Source of the DNA: an uncultured Mucispirillum sp.
Lineage (GTDB): Bacteria; Chrysiogenota; Deferribacteres; Deferribacterales; Mucispirillaceae
Assembly (NCBI GenBank): GCA_937890655.1
Contig: CALADT010000019.1
Location: 1 to 15,310 of the forward strand
Reading direction: 5' to 3'
DNA: 15,310 bases
Below are positions 1-6,991 of the stretch, one piece after another (positions within the stretch are counted from its first letter, which is position 1; each line of letters starts with the position of its first letter). The notes beneath the pieces are model-generated. The model saw only the letters and a list, made by a program, of their open reading frames with translations. It made no database searches and was not told the DNA's origin. Position numbers and translations under genes: made by a program.

Positions 1-465
1 ATTTTTTATTTTAGAAAGTTTTATAACTGTTTCAGGTAACATATTAACGCCTGTTCTACTAGGAACATTATATAATACAACAGGAATATCCACATGTTCT
101 GCTATTGTTTTAAAATGTTCATATAATCCTGCTTGTGTAGGCTTATTATAATAAGGTGTAATAGATAAAACAGCATCTGCTCCTGATTTTTTAGCATGCT
201 CTGTTAAATAAACAGATTCTTTTGTGCTGTTAGAACCAGCCCCAGCAATAACAGGAATACGTTTTTTTGCTTGGTCTATAACTATTTCTATAACTTTACA
301 GTGTTCATCATGGGATAATGTGGCAGATTCTCCAGTAGTGCCACAAGGAACAATAGCGTCTGTTCCCTCTGCAATATGAAACTCTACTAAATTTCTTAGT
401 GCTTTTTCATCTACTTCCCCATTTTTAAATGGTGTAATTAATGCAACAATACTTCCTTGAAACAT
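1..465 (-). CDS. dapA: 4-hydroxy-tetrahydrodipicolinate synthase, N-terminal part (runs off window)
   Basis: DapA condenses pyruvate with aspartate semialdehyde, the first committed step of diaminopimelate and lysine synthesis, in the cytoplasm. The 155 residues visible, translated by hand from the minus strand, begin MFQGSIVALITPF, the usual DapA opening. They contain the GTTGES pyruvate-binding loop at residues 42-47, TPYYNKP at 103-109 and YNVPSRTG at 132-139, which supplies the catalytic Tyr132 and the substrate-binding Arg137. The Schiff-base lysine, expected near residue 160, lies just beyond the window edge. The family is about 290 residues, so roughly half is missing here. The ATG start is supported by AAGGAG seven bases upstream. 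dapF ends only 18 bp upstream, so the two are very likely cotranscribed. Related aldolases of the family (N-acetylneuraminate lyase, KDG aldolase) are possible, but the dapF neighbour and motifs favour DapA. Confidence 0.95.
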   Translation of the reverse strand, partial: MFQGSIVALITPFKNGEVDEKALRNLVEFHIAEGTDAIVPCGTTGESATLSHDEHCKVIEIVIDQAKKRIPVIAGAGSNSTKESVYLTEHAKKSGADAVLSITPYYNKPTQAGLYEHFKTIAEHVDIPVVLYNVPSRTGVNMLPETVIKLSKIKN

Positions 466-483
466 AATATTTCTCCTTATACC

Positions 484-1302
484 TTAGTATATATAAGCTT
501 CATCATTTAATTCAGCTGTATAAACTCTGCGGCCCTCTCCCTGCAGATATATAGTTTTTTCATCTTCATAATAAACAGTTAAGATTTTACCACCGGCTGT
601 TAAAAGAGATACAGGGTTTTCCACAATCCCTTTTTTTAAAGCAATTAATGCAGAAGCAGCACAACCTGTGCCACAGGCTAATGTTTCTCCTTCTACTCCA
701 CGTTCATAAGTCCTTATGGATAACTCATGACTGCCTGTTTTTTCAATAAAATTAACATTGGTGCCTTTTTCGGCAAAATCTTTATTATATCTTATGTCTT
801 TACCTATATTATAAACATCAATAGTAGATAAATTATTACAGATTATAACAGCATGTGGCACACCAGTATTAACAGAATGTATTTCATAATTATTTCCACA
901 AGCTAAAATATTTTTATTAAGTTCTAAAGAATGGGCAGGGGTAAGCATTGTTTTTACTTCATTATTATCTTTTATTTCTGCCTTTATTATGCCAGCTAAT
1001 GTTTCAAATGACATATTTTTACCGGCAATCCCCTCAAGATAAGCAAATCTAGCAGCACACCTTGCACCATTACCACACATTTCGGCAATAGAACCATCAG
1101 AATTATAAAACTGCCACTTAAAATCAGCTTTATTTGAGTTTTCAATAAATATAACACCGTCTGCACCAACAGATAAACCTCTGGCACATATTTTTTCTAT
1201 AAAGTTTTCTTTTTCATATAAATAATTATATTCACCTGTTCTATTATCAAAAATTATAAAATCGTTACCGTTGCCACTCATTTTTGAAAATTTAATATTC
1301 AT
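484..1302 (-). CDS. dapF: Diaminopimelate epimerase
   Basis: DapF converts LL-diaminopimelate to the meso form, the precursor of lysine and of the peptidoglycan cross-linking residue. It is a cofactor-independent cytoplasmic epimerase using two cysteines. Both are present: Cys76 in EMCGNGAR (residues 74-81) and Cys210 in ACGTGCAAS (209-217). The N-terminal FSKMSGNGNDF (5-15) and the GVPHAV segment (147-152) are further family hallmarks. At 272 residues it has the normal full length. The ATG start has GGAG a suitable distance upstream. It sits directly upstream of dapA with an 18-bp gap, and a candidate promoter overlaps the stop codon of the acetyltransferase gene before it. Nothing looks truncated or altered. 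Confidence 0.97.
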   Translation of the reverse strand: MNIKFSKMSGNGNDFIIFDNRTGEYNYLYEKENFIEKICARGLSVGADGVIFIENSNKADFKWQFYNSDGSIAEMCGNGARCAARFAYLEGIAGKNMSFETLAGIIKAEIKDNNEVKTMLTPAHSLELNKNILACGNNYEIHSVNTGVPHAVIICNNLSTIDVYNIGKDIRYNKDFAEKGTNVNFIEKTGSHELSIRTYERGVEGETLACGTGCAASALIALKKGIVENPVSLLTAGGKILTVYYEDEKTIYLQGEGRRVYTAELNDEAYIY

Positions 1303-1329
1303 ATACGCTCCAAAATAAAACTAAATATC

Positions 1330-1358
1330 AAAATACCATATTTAAAGTAATATATCAA
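1330..1358 (-). promoter_or_regulatory. Candidate sigma70-type promoter for dapF-dapA
   Basis: On the minus strand TTGATA (1358-1353) is followed, after exactly 17 bases, by TATTTT (1335-1330). This gives five of six matches to the -35 consensus and four of six to the -10. It lies about 28 bp before the dapF ATG. The -35 overlaps the TGA stop of the preceding gene. In such AT-rich DNA chance matches are common, so this is a prediction only. Confidence 0.4.
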
Positions 1359-1987
1359 TTAATTTTATAATCATATAAATAAAGTTCCTGTGTAAAAGGA
1401 ACACCTGCAAGAAAATAAAGATTAGCCGAATCTTCTGAAACACGGTTACAGCCTGCTTTATCGTATATTTTATAGTTGCTATAATTATCTGTCATTAAAA
1501 ATATATTATGCTTATTTAAATTTAAAAGATAATTATGAAATTGTTGCAGGTTTATTTTACCAAACCCATTACCTTGATATTTTTCATTTGTTACAAATAA
1601 CACAAGCTCTGCATCATAAGTTTTTGGGTTATTTTTTATTAAGTTACTACTTAACTTATTGTATTGTAGTTGGTATTTAAAAATACTTCTACCGTCTTTA
1701 AAAAACATCATAATAAATACAAATAAAAAGGATAAAAATAAATAAAAATATTTTAAAACATTCCTTTTACATATTATATCTGCTAATAAAAAAGAACATT
1801 GCTTATTATCTTTTGTAACAACTACTTTATAATTTGATTTAGAAAGCATAAAAAAAGAATATGCGTAACAGCTGGCAGAACATAAAACTTTACTTTTAAT
1901 TTCCTCATCTAAATTCCATAACCTACCAACTAATTTTGAAAGCTCAAATATATTACTTAACTTAAATTTACCTGTTTTATAATCCAT
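1355..1987 (-). CDS. GNAT-family N-acetyltransferase-like protein with a hydrophobic insert
   Basis: This 210-residue protein resembles the GNAT acyl-CoA-dependent acetyltransferases in its C-terminal half. A beta strand, ELVLFVTNEKYQ (127-138), leads into QGNGFGKINL (138-147), matching the Q/R-x-x-G-x-G/A pyrophosphate-binding loop of GNAT motif A. It is followed by a helix, a strand (NIFLMTD, 161-167) and YKIYDKAGCNRV (172-183), the usual motif B with its aromatic residues. Residues 77-97 form a very hydrophobic stretch (LKYFYLFLSFLFVFIMMFF), unusual inside a soluble GNAT fold, which may be a membrane or lipid-facing segment. The substrate cannot be told. The ATG has an AGGTG Shine-Dalgarno sequence upstream. 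It lies 52 bp before dapF on the same strand and could be cotranscribed, though dapF seems to have its own promoter. Upstream lies the AT-rich gap with the fliQ relic. Confidence 0.7.
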   Translation of the reverse strand: MDYKTGKFKLSNIFELSKLVGRLWNLDEEIKSKVLCSASCYAYSFFMLSKSNYKVVVTKDNKQCSFLLADIICKRNVLKYFYLFLSFLFVFIMMFFKDGRSIFKYQLQYNKLSSNLIKNNPKTYDAELVLFVTNEKYQGNGFGKINLQQFHNYLLNLNKHNIFLMTDNYSNYKIYDKAGCNRVSEDSANLYFLAGVPFTQELYLYDYKIN

Positions 1988-2357
1988 AAATACACCTAAA
2001 GTTATTTAAAGTAATATACTATTAATATAATTGCAAGAAAAATATAAAATTATACAATATAATACATATAATTAGAGTTTTTAAAAGATTATGAAAAATA
2101 TAATGAAATTAATATAATTAAGATTAAGGAATTTTTATAAATGAAGTAAAAAATACATATGCAAAACAATTATTTTATTAATATTTAACTACTTGCATAA
2201 ATTTGGATTTATGTTTTACAGTAATGCCATTATATATTCCATTAGCCTTAAAAAAATCTACTGAAATATTACATCTATTAATACAACCATTACTATTTAG
2301 TGTTACTATTACTATAATATTAAGCAATAATCGTATTAATATTTATAATTTATTTAA
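1988..2357. other. 370-bp non-coding gap at the end of the flagellar operon
   Basis: This gap separates fliQ from the acetyltransferase gene. Its right half (about 2189-2297) is a decayed duplicate of the fliQ 3' end, described separately. The left half (1988-2188) is extremely AT-rich; I see no gene, RNA or convincing hairpin terminator there. At 2003-2018 it holds a 16-base sequence repeated exactly at 1339-1354. An open frame on the plus strand across 2203-2517 runs through both fliQ and its relic and is only a shadow. Confidence 0.7.
2189..2297 (-). pseudogene. Decayed duplicate of the fliQ 3' end
   Basis: This stretch aligns without gaps to the last 35 codons plus stop of the intact fliQ gene (2358-2465), offset by 169 bp, with 85 of 108 bases identical by hand count. 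Read in the fliQ frame it gives IVMVVLIDVIFQ, a stop, IFLRLMEYIMALL, a stop, then NINPNLCK and the same terminal stop. The two internal stops replace a Trp (TGG to TAG) and a Gln (CAA to TAA) of FliQ. The 23 differences fall almost evenly over the three codon positions (7, 8, 8), as expected for sequence under no coding constraint. It is a non-functional remnant, either of a partial tandem duplication or of a second fliQ. Homology fades at about 2297, where the sequence becomes ordinary AT-rich DNA. Confidence 0.85.
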
Positions 2358-2630
2358 CTATTTGCCTACATATGCGTTTATATTTTGTAGTAATGCCATT
2401 GTATATTCCATTAATGTTGAAAGCATCCATGGAAAAGTTACACCTATTAATGCAACCATTACTATAATTTTTGGAATGAAAGATAATGTCATCTCTTGGA
2501 TTTGTGTTACTGCTTGAAATATACTCACTAAAAGACCAACTGCAAGCCCTGCTATTAATGTAGGGGCTGATATAATTAAAGCCAACTCTAGTCCTTTTGA
2601 TACCAGTGAAACTGCTATATCCGAATTCAC
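2358..2630 (-). CDS. fliQ: Flagellar export gate protein FliQ
   Basis: FliQ is a small inner-membrane protein of the flagellar type III export gate, where it packs around FliP and FliR. The 90-residue length is standard. Two hydrophobic helices are visible, about residues 14-38 and 52-80, separated by the conserved FQAVTQIQEMTLSFIPK region (38-54). It starts with GTG at 2630, overlapping the TGA of fliP as GTGA, with AGGGGG upstream as Shine-Dalgarno, so it is translationally coupled to fliP. It is the last intact gene of the operon here: fliR does not follow, and a broken copy of its own 3' end lies immediately downstream. Confidence 0.95.
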   Translation of the reverse strand: MNSDIAVSLVSKGLELALIISAPTLIAGLAVGLLVSIFQAVTQIQEMTLSFIPKIIVMVALIGVTFPWMLSTLMEYTMALLQNINAYVGK

Positions 2631-3430
2631 ATTAAGCCCCCTACTTTATAACTCTCAACAAGCCCTCTTATTAATAATGACCAGCCGTCTACTAGTATAA
2701 ATAATAATATTTTAAATGGGACAGATATCATTACAGGTGGTAACATCATCATACCCATAGCTAAAAGCACACTCGATACCACAAAATCTATAATCAAAAA
2801 TGGTAAAAATAGTAAAAACCCTATTTGGAATGCCACCTGCACTTCACTCATAACAAATGCTGCTACCAAAACTAAATCCGGTATATCATCATATGTTTTA
2901 GGTCGTTCTGAACGGGAAAGCTCCGTAAATAATATAATATCTTTTTCACGAGTATTTGAAAGTAAAAAATCACGCATTGGTTTTCTTGCTTCTTCCACTG
3001 CCTGTTTAAATGTTATTTCCTCTTTCACATATGGTGCAAAGGAGTTTTTATTAATTTCTGATAAAACTGGAGTCATAATATAAAAAGTTAATAAAAGTGC
3101 CATACCTGTTAATATTTGGTTAGGTGGCATTTGTGCTGTTCCCATTGCTGTTCTTAAAAAAGAAAATACTATAATAATCCTTGTAAAACTTGTCATTACC
3201 ATAATAATAGACGGTGCAAGGGCAAGTATTGTAAAAATAAAAACAACTTGTAGGGAGAAAGCCACATCCTGTGGAGTTTCTGCCCCCTCTACACCAAACC
3301 TAAAAGTAGGTATAGGTATTGTCTGGTTTTGGGCATAACTAACACCTGCAAAACCTAAAAATATTATGCCTAAAAATAAACCAAAAAGTAAGCCTTTCTT
3401 TAATGTTGATTTTTTTATTACTGCTGCCAC
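2627..3430 (-). CDS. fliP: Flagellar export gate protein FliP
   Basis: FliP forms the core pore of the flagellar protein export gate in the inner membrane. The 267-residue protein has a signal-peptide-like N terminus (cleavage probably near SYAQ, 31-34). Then come the strongly conserved segment FSFLRTAMGTAQMPPNQIL (89-107) with its following helix (108-122), a periplasmic portion (about 125-185), and two C-terminal hydrophobic regions (186-219 and 220-258). FQIGFLLFLPFLIIDFVV (201-218) and MMMLPPVMISVPFK (227-240) are typical of FliP. The start is GTG, with GGAG nine bases upstream that overlaps the fliO stop region. fliO ends 6 bp before it and fliQ overlaps its end by 4 bp. Confidence 0.97.
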   Translation of the reverse strand: MAAVIKKSTLKKGLLFGLFLGIIFLGFAGVSYAQNQTIPIPTFRFGVEGAETPQDVAFSLQVVFIFTILALAPSIIMVMTSFTRIIIVFSFLRTAMGTAQMPPNQILTGMALLLTFYIMTPVLSEINKNSFAPYVKEEITFKQAVEEARKPMRDFLLSNTREKDIILFTELSRSERPKTYDDIPDLVLVAAFVMSEVQVAFQIGFLLFLPFLIIDFVVSSVLLAMGMMMLPPVMISVPFKILLFILVDGWSLLIRGLVESYKVGGLM

Positions 3431-3436
3431 AATATT

Positions 3437-4285
3437 TTACTCCACATTACCTTTTCTATTACGAATAGAGTTTAATTTATCTTCCACTATTGCATTACTT
3501 GAGCTTAATTCTTCGTCTAAATGTTCTTTTCTTTTAAAAAAAGTCATATATCCTTTAAAATCATGTTTTTTAATAAAACCTGCACGAATTTTTACAGCTT
3601 CCACTTCGTCCACTATTTTATCAATAACGTTCATACCACTATCTGTAACACCTATAATATATATAATATCCCCTATTTCATAAAAATAAAGCGATTTCCT
3701 TAACTCTAAATCCACCTTTCCTAAAAGCCTGCCACTTCCTGGAATATCAGAATAAATCTGCCTTTTAAAAAATACCTTTAGAAAATAAAATAGAACCATT
3801 ATTATTATTAAAACAATAGTCAACCCAAAAAGCATACGTCCATAACTGCCTGCACCAACAGGTTCAATTTTTGGAGATGCTACTTGCTGGTTATTATCTA
3901 ACACATTAGTATTTGTTTTAACAGGTATTGGAAAAACAATAGATATTTTTTTATTTGTTTTATTAATTATAGGTTCAATAGGTTGTTCTTTAAATTCTAC
4001 AAAAAAACGTTTTTTATCTTTAGAATCAAGATATGCACTTTTTATAGGAATATCATAGTAATTTTCACGGTCAAAGACTATTTTTTCTGTTGTATCAAAA
4101 GTGAATACAAGAGTATTTTTAGTTTCGTCTGCTAACTGCTCAAAAGCAGAGTAGCCCTTTTGAAAAGTAAAAACAAACTCTGCCTTATTATCTTTTATTG
4201 TAGATTTTAGCTCTGCTGCATAAAGTGAAGTAGATAACAGTGTAAATAAAATAGTTAAAAATAGTTTTTTAGCCATATAACCCAT
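3437..4285 (-). CDS. fliO: Flagellar biosynthesis protein FliO with long periplasmic N-terminal region
   Basis: FliO assists assembly of the FliP export core. The assignment rests on position (between fliN and fliP) and layout. There is a signal peptide (about 1-24), then an extracytoplasmic beta-rich region (25-120) with alternating hydrophobic residues that resembles AMIN-type domains, then a linker. One transmembrane helix follows at about 151-173, then the cytoplasmic FliO domain (about 183-236) with GRLLGKVDLE and KSLYFYEIGDIIYIIGV. At 282 residues it is much longer than enterobacterial FliO (about 120). The start overlaps the fliN end by 17 bp. ATG at 4285 has no good Shine-Dalgarno sequence; a second in-frame ATG at 4276 is an equally plausible start and gives a better signal peptide (MAKKLFLTIL). 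Coupling to fliN translation is likely. Confidence 0.85.
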   Translation of the reverse strand: MGYMAKKLFLTILFTLLSTSLYAAELKSTIKDNKAEFVFTFQKGYSAFEQLADETKNTLVFTFDTTEKIVFDRENYYDIPIKSAYLDSKDKKRFFVEFKEQPIEPIINKTNKKISIVFPIPVKTNTNVLDNNQQVASPKIEPVGAGSYGRMLFGLTIVLIIIMVLFYFLKVFFKRQIYSDIPGSGRLLGKVDLELRKSLYFYEIGDIIYIIGVTDSGMNVIDKIVDEVEAVKIRAGFIKKHDFKGYMTFFKRKEHLDEELSSSNAIVEDKLNSIRNRKGNVE

Positions 4286-4553
4286 CTTTAAATTTTTCTA
4301 CAAGCTGTTCTTTTGTTAATATTTCACTAATACGGATACCAAATTTTTCGTCTAGCACCATAACCTCTCCGTATGCAAGTGGTTTTTCATTCACAAGAAA
4401 ATCAACAGGCTCACCAGATGTTTTGTTAATACGGATAATTGTTCCACTTTCCCACCTTAACATTTCACCAATGGTTACCTTTTTTCTGCCAAGCTCTACA
4501 CTTACTCCAAAAAGAACTTCGCCAAAAATCTCTTTTATTTCTTCTCTGGTCAT
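4269..4553 (-). CDS. fliN: Flagellar motor switch protein FliN
   Basis: FliN forms the lower rim of the C-ring that switches rotation and docks export cargo. The 94 residues are essentially one SpoA (surface presentation of antigens) domain. VSVELGRKKVTIGEML (18-32) is followed by GTIIRINKTSGEPVDFLVNEKPLAYGEVM, and the C-terminal strand runs through FGIRISEI (71-78). It is a short FliN without the N-terminal extension of some homologues. AAAGGTG lies upstream of the ATG. It is preceded by fliL (19-bp gap) rather than by fliM, the usual arrangement, so FliM must be encoded elsewhere or be absent. Confidence 0.93.
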   Translation of the reverse strand: MTREEIKEIFGEVLFGVSVELGRKKVTIGEMLRWESGTIIRINKTSGEPVDFLVNEKPLAYGEVMVLDEKFGIRISEILTKEQLVEKFKDGLYG

Positions 4554-4572
4554 ATTACACCTTTATTATATA

Positions 4573-5172
4573 TTACGACTTTTGAACTACAAAACTTGTA
4601 ATATATACATTATAAAGTTTACCTTTTGCCATCATACCGTTTATTCTACGTAAAAATTCGTTTCTTAAATTTACTTTACCTTGTGATGTTGATATTTCTT
4701 CATATGCTTTTGAAGATAAAACTGTAATTATCATATCTAACACACGTGGCATTTTCGCTTCTATCTCTGCGTATAAATCAGAATTTTTAGGGTCAAACTC
4801 AAGTGCCAATGTAATAGATAAGTATGTAATACCTGTTGGGTCTGCAAGGTTTACATTTAATGTAGGAATAGGATAAATTTGCCCTATTTCTGAATTATTC
4901 ATACCCACACTCATATCCATAGAAGGCATAGGTGCCATTTGCGGTTGCTGAACTGGTGCAGGAGCTGGTGCTTGAGCCGGTGCCTGCATTTGTGATTGTG
5001 CTACTGCCTGACCTTCTGCTGCTTTTTCTTCTTTAGGCCCTAGAACAAATAAAAATACTACAACAAGCACTACTATTATTAAAATTAATGCAACTGCTAT
5101 AATTATTATTAGTTTAGATTTTGATTTTTTAGGGGCAGCCTGCTGCTCTCCGTTTTCATTTTCTTCTGGCAT
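4573..5172 (-). CDS. fliL: Flagellar stator-associated protein FliL
   Basis: FliL is a single-pass inner-membrane protein that surrounds and supports the MotAB stator. The 199 residues comprise a short charged cytoplasmic tail (1-20), a transmembrane helix (21-44), a low-complexity periplasmic linker rich in Ala, Pro, Gln and Met (about 50-95), and the conserved periplasmic domain (98-199). Within that domain are YPIPTLNVNLAD (100-111), YLSITLALEF and the C-terminal VYITSFVVQ, all typical of FliL. The ATG has GGAGG at good spacing. It lies 37 bp after motB and 19 bp before fliN. The linker is longer and more methionine-rich than I would expect for the family. Confidence 0.93.
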   Translation of the reverse strand: MPEENENGEQQAAPKKSKSKLIIIIAVALILIIVVLVVVFLFVLGPKEEKAAEGQAVAQSQMQAPAQAPAPAPVQQPQMAPMPSMDMSVGMNNSEIGQIYPIPTLNVNLADPTGITYLSITLALEFDPKNSDLYAEIEAKMPRVLDMIITVLSSKAYEEISTSQGKVNLRNEFLRRINGMMAKGKLYNVYITSFVVQKS

Positions 5173-5209
5173 CTATATCCTCCAATTATTTCTATATTAT
5201 AAAATTTAT

Positions 5210-5929
5210 TTAATCATCTAAATTATTTTTTCCAGCTTCTGCAAATTCTGGAGTAACCATATTAATCTCAACACGTCTATTCATACTTTTATTTTTGTCA
5301 GTAATATTAGGAAGTATAGGGTGATACTGCCCATAACCTGAAGCTGAAAGCCTTACAGGGTTAAAATCTGCCTTAACAAAATATGATATAACCGATAATG
5401 ACCTATCAGTGGATAGTTTCCAATTAAGCTCTGGTGCACCTGTATTATCAGTATGGCCTTCTATGTTAATATAATATGATGTATCTTTTACAATATTAAT
5501 TATTTTATCAAGTATAGGCCCTGCCTGAGGTAAAAGCTCTGAACTTCCTGGTTTAAAAAGTGCAGAATCCATTATTCTAACACTTAAACCTTTATCTGTT
5601 TTAACAACAGATATCATATTATCCATATTCTGAGCTTGCATCATGGACTTTATTTGGCTTTCCACCTGTTCTTCTGTTTTACTAACTGTATCCTTTAATG
5701 AACGTTTTGCAACAATATTCATCTGACTTAAAGGTGTAACACTAGGGCTTTTCATAATACCTGAAGAACCTGCTAATATACCAAAAGACTGTTCCATTTT
5801 AACTTTATCAAAGTTTGCCATAGAAAGAAGCAAAACGAAGAAGGTTAAAAGTAGTGTAGTCATATCAGAAAACGTTGTCATCCATTTAGGAGCCCCTTTT
5901 TCACATTCAGGGCATTTTTTATTAGCCAC
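5210..5929 (-). CDS. motB: Flagellar stator protein MotB
   Basis: MotB anchors the stator to peptidoglycan and carries the ion-binding aspartate of the motor channel. Its single membrane helix (about 17-38) contains Asp22 in TTFSDMTTLLLTFFVLLLS, the proton-binding residue of the family. After a plug/linker region (40-110), the OmpA-like peptidoglycan-binding domain follows (about 112-225). It has INIEGHTDNTG (154-164), LSTDRSLSVISYF and NRRVEINM (217-224). The helix sequence looks like the proton type, but ion specificity cannot be settled from it. A Cys-Pro-Glu-Cys pair sits in the cytoplasmic tail (6-9). The start is GTG with a GTGGGG Shine-Dalgarno sequence. The gene follows motA by 15 bp. 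Confidence 0.96.
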   Translation of the reverse strand: MANKKCPECEKGAPKWMTTFSDMTTLLLTFFVLLLSMANFDKVKMEQSFGILAGSSGIMKSPSVTPLSQMNIVAKRSLKDTVSKTEEQVESQIKSMMQAQNMDNMISVVKTDKGLSVRIMDSALFKPGSSELLPQAGPILDKIINIVKDTSYYINIEGHTDNTGAPELNWKLSTDRSLSVISYFVKADFNPVRLSASGYGQYHPILPNITDKNKSMNRRVEINMVTPEFAEAGKNNLDD

Positions 5930-5944
5930 AATTTACCCCACTTT

Positions 5945-6709
5945 TTAATCAAACTGCGATTTGCGTTGTGAAGGTGGTAAAAAGGCATTAAGTTTCTGTT
6001 CAACAATACGAGGGTTATCCCCTGATTGAATAGCCATAATACCTGCAAGCATAATTTCTCGCAAATGCTGTTCCTCTATGGAACGTATTTTCATTTTAGT
6101 TGATATAGGCGTTGCAACCATGTTCGCAATAATAGAACCATAAAATGTTGTAATTAAGGCAACGGCCATGGCAGGTCCAATAGCTGCAGGGTCACTCATG
6201 TTTAAAAGCATGGCAACAAGACCGATAAGTGTACCAATCATACCCATGGCTGGTGCAATATCTACAAAGTATGCAACAACAAATATATTCGCCTCATGAC
6301 GTTTTATCATATTTTCAAAATCAAGCTCTAATACACTGCGAATAACTTCAGGCTCTGTACCGTCAACTGCTAAACGGATACCCTTTCTAAGAAACTCATC
6401 TTTCATATTTTCTTCTTCTGATTCCAATGATAAAATACCATCACGACGTGCTTTAACAGCAAAATCTACAAGCTGAGATATTAAGTTTTGCTCTGACTGA
6501 GGTATATATATAAATGCCTTAGATGCAGATTTTAAACCTACAATCAGTTTATTAATTGGGTTAGCTGACATAACAATACCAATAGAACCACCCACAACAA
6601 TTAAAAAGGATGGAAAGTCAATATAAGGGCCTATACCAACACCAATAACCAGCGACCAAATAACAAGTGCCCATGCAATGACTAAACCTACAATACTTCC
6701 TATATCCAT
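5945..6709 (-). CDS. motA: Flagellar stator protein MotA
   Basis: MotA forms the inner-membrane ring that, with MotB, conducts ions and pushes on the rotor. With the ATG start it has 254 residues. There are four hydrophobic segments (about 5-26, 31-50, 142-168 and 176-200), with the large cytoplasmic loop between the second and third. The loop carries the AVKARRDGILSLE segment (85-96), equivalent to the charged torque-generating Arg/Glu region. The conserved prolines are present: Pro153 in the third segment (APAMGMIGT) and Pro201 after the fourth (ATPIS). An in-frame TTG at 6718 would add three residues (MRN), but the GGTTGAG just before the ATG serves as a weak Shine-Dalgarno only for the ATG start. 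It is the first gene of the operon, divergent from maeB. Confidence 0.96.
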   Translation of the reverse strand: MDIGSIVGLVIAWALVIWSLVIGVGIGPYIDFPSFLIVVGGSIGIVMSANPINKLIVGLKSASKAFIYIPQSEQNLISQLVDFAVKARRDGILSLESEEENMKDEFLRKGIRLAVDGTEPEVIRSVLELDFENMIKRHEANIFVVAYFVDIAPAMGMIGTLIGLVAMLLNMSDPAAIGPAMAVALITTFYGSIIANMVATPISTKMKIRSIEEQHLREIMLAGIMAIQSGDNPRIVEQKLNAFLPPSQRKSQFD

Positions 6710-6759
6710 ATTTCTCAACCTATAATATTTTTGTATATGGCAAATAATACCACATATGA

Positions 6760-6765
6760 ATTATA
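6760..6765 (-). promoter_or_regulatory. Possible -10 element upstream of motA
   Basis: A perfect TATAAT on the minus strand lies 51 bp before the motA ATG. No good -35 sits at 16-18 bp from it, and perfect -10 boxes are frequent in DNA this AT-rich. No sigma28-type GCCGATAA box was found in the divergent region, so the control of the flagellar operon is not evident from sequence. Confidence 0.2.
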
Positions 6766-6931
6766 AACACAATACTATATTTCTACTATTAAAAACAACA
6801 TTTGTCTATAATAAATTACTATATCGGCCTATATTTTTTTATCTTTAATATTTAATTGTATTAATTATATACAGAAATATGTATAAAACAACTAAAAATG
6901 TATAAATATAGTAGATTATTTTAATTTCTTA

Positions 6932-6959
6932 TTGCAATTTTAAAATTTTAAGATAATAT
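6932..6959 (+). promoter_or_regulatory. Possible promoter of the malic enzyme gene
   Basis: TTGCAA (6932-6937) and TAATAT (6954-6959) are 16 bases apart, each with four of six consensus matches, about 33 bp before the maeB start. This is weak support in AT-rich DNA. The remaining 6719-6931 shows no gene and no clear operator. Confidence 0.25.
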
Positions 6960-6978
6960 TAACGGTTACAGAAAAAAC

Positions 6979-6983
6979 GGAGG
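6979..6983 (+). promoter_or_regulatory. Ribosome binding site that fixes the maeB TTG start
   Basis: GGAGG lies eight bases before a TTG at 6992, and no ATG is nearby in frame until 7019 (a Met at residue 10). The consensus Shine-Dalgarno sequence at ideal spacing therefore selects the TTG. Confidence 0.75.
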
Positions 6984-6991
6984 ATTTAGTT

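Noticed and set aside
996..1187. 63-codon minus-strand frame inside dapF
   Set aside because: A shifted frame of dapF with no independent support.
2203..2517. 104-codon open frame on the plus strand
   Set aside because: It runs antisense through fliQ and its decayed copy and has no recognisable product; its openness follows from the fliQ codons on the other strand.
6740..6752. Possible sigma54 promoter upstream of motA (TGGTATTATTTGC on the minus strand)
   Set aside because: The GG and GC are separated by 8 bases rather than the required 10, and the -24 box is poor.
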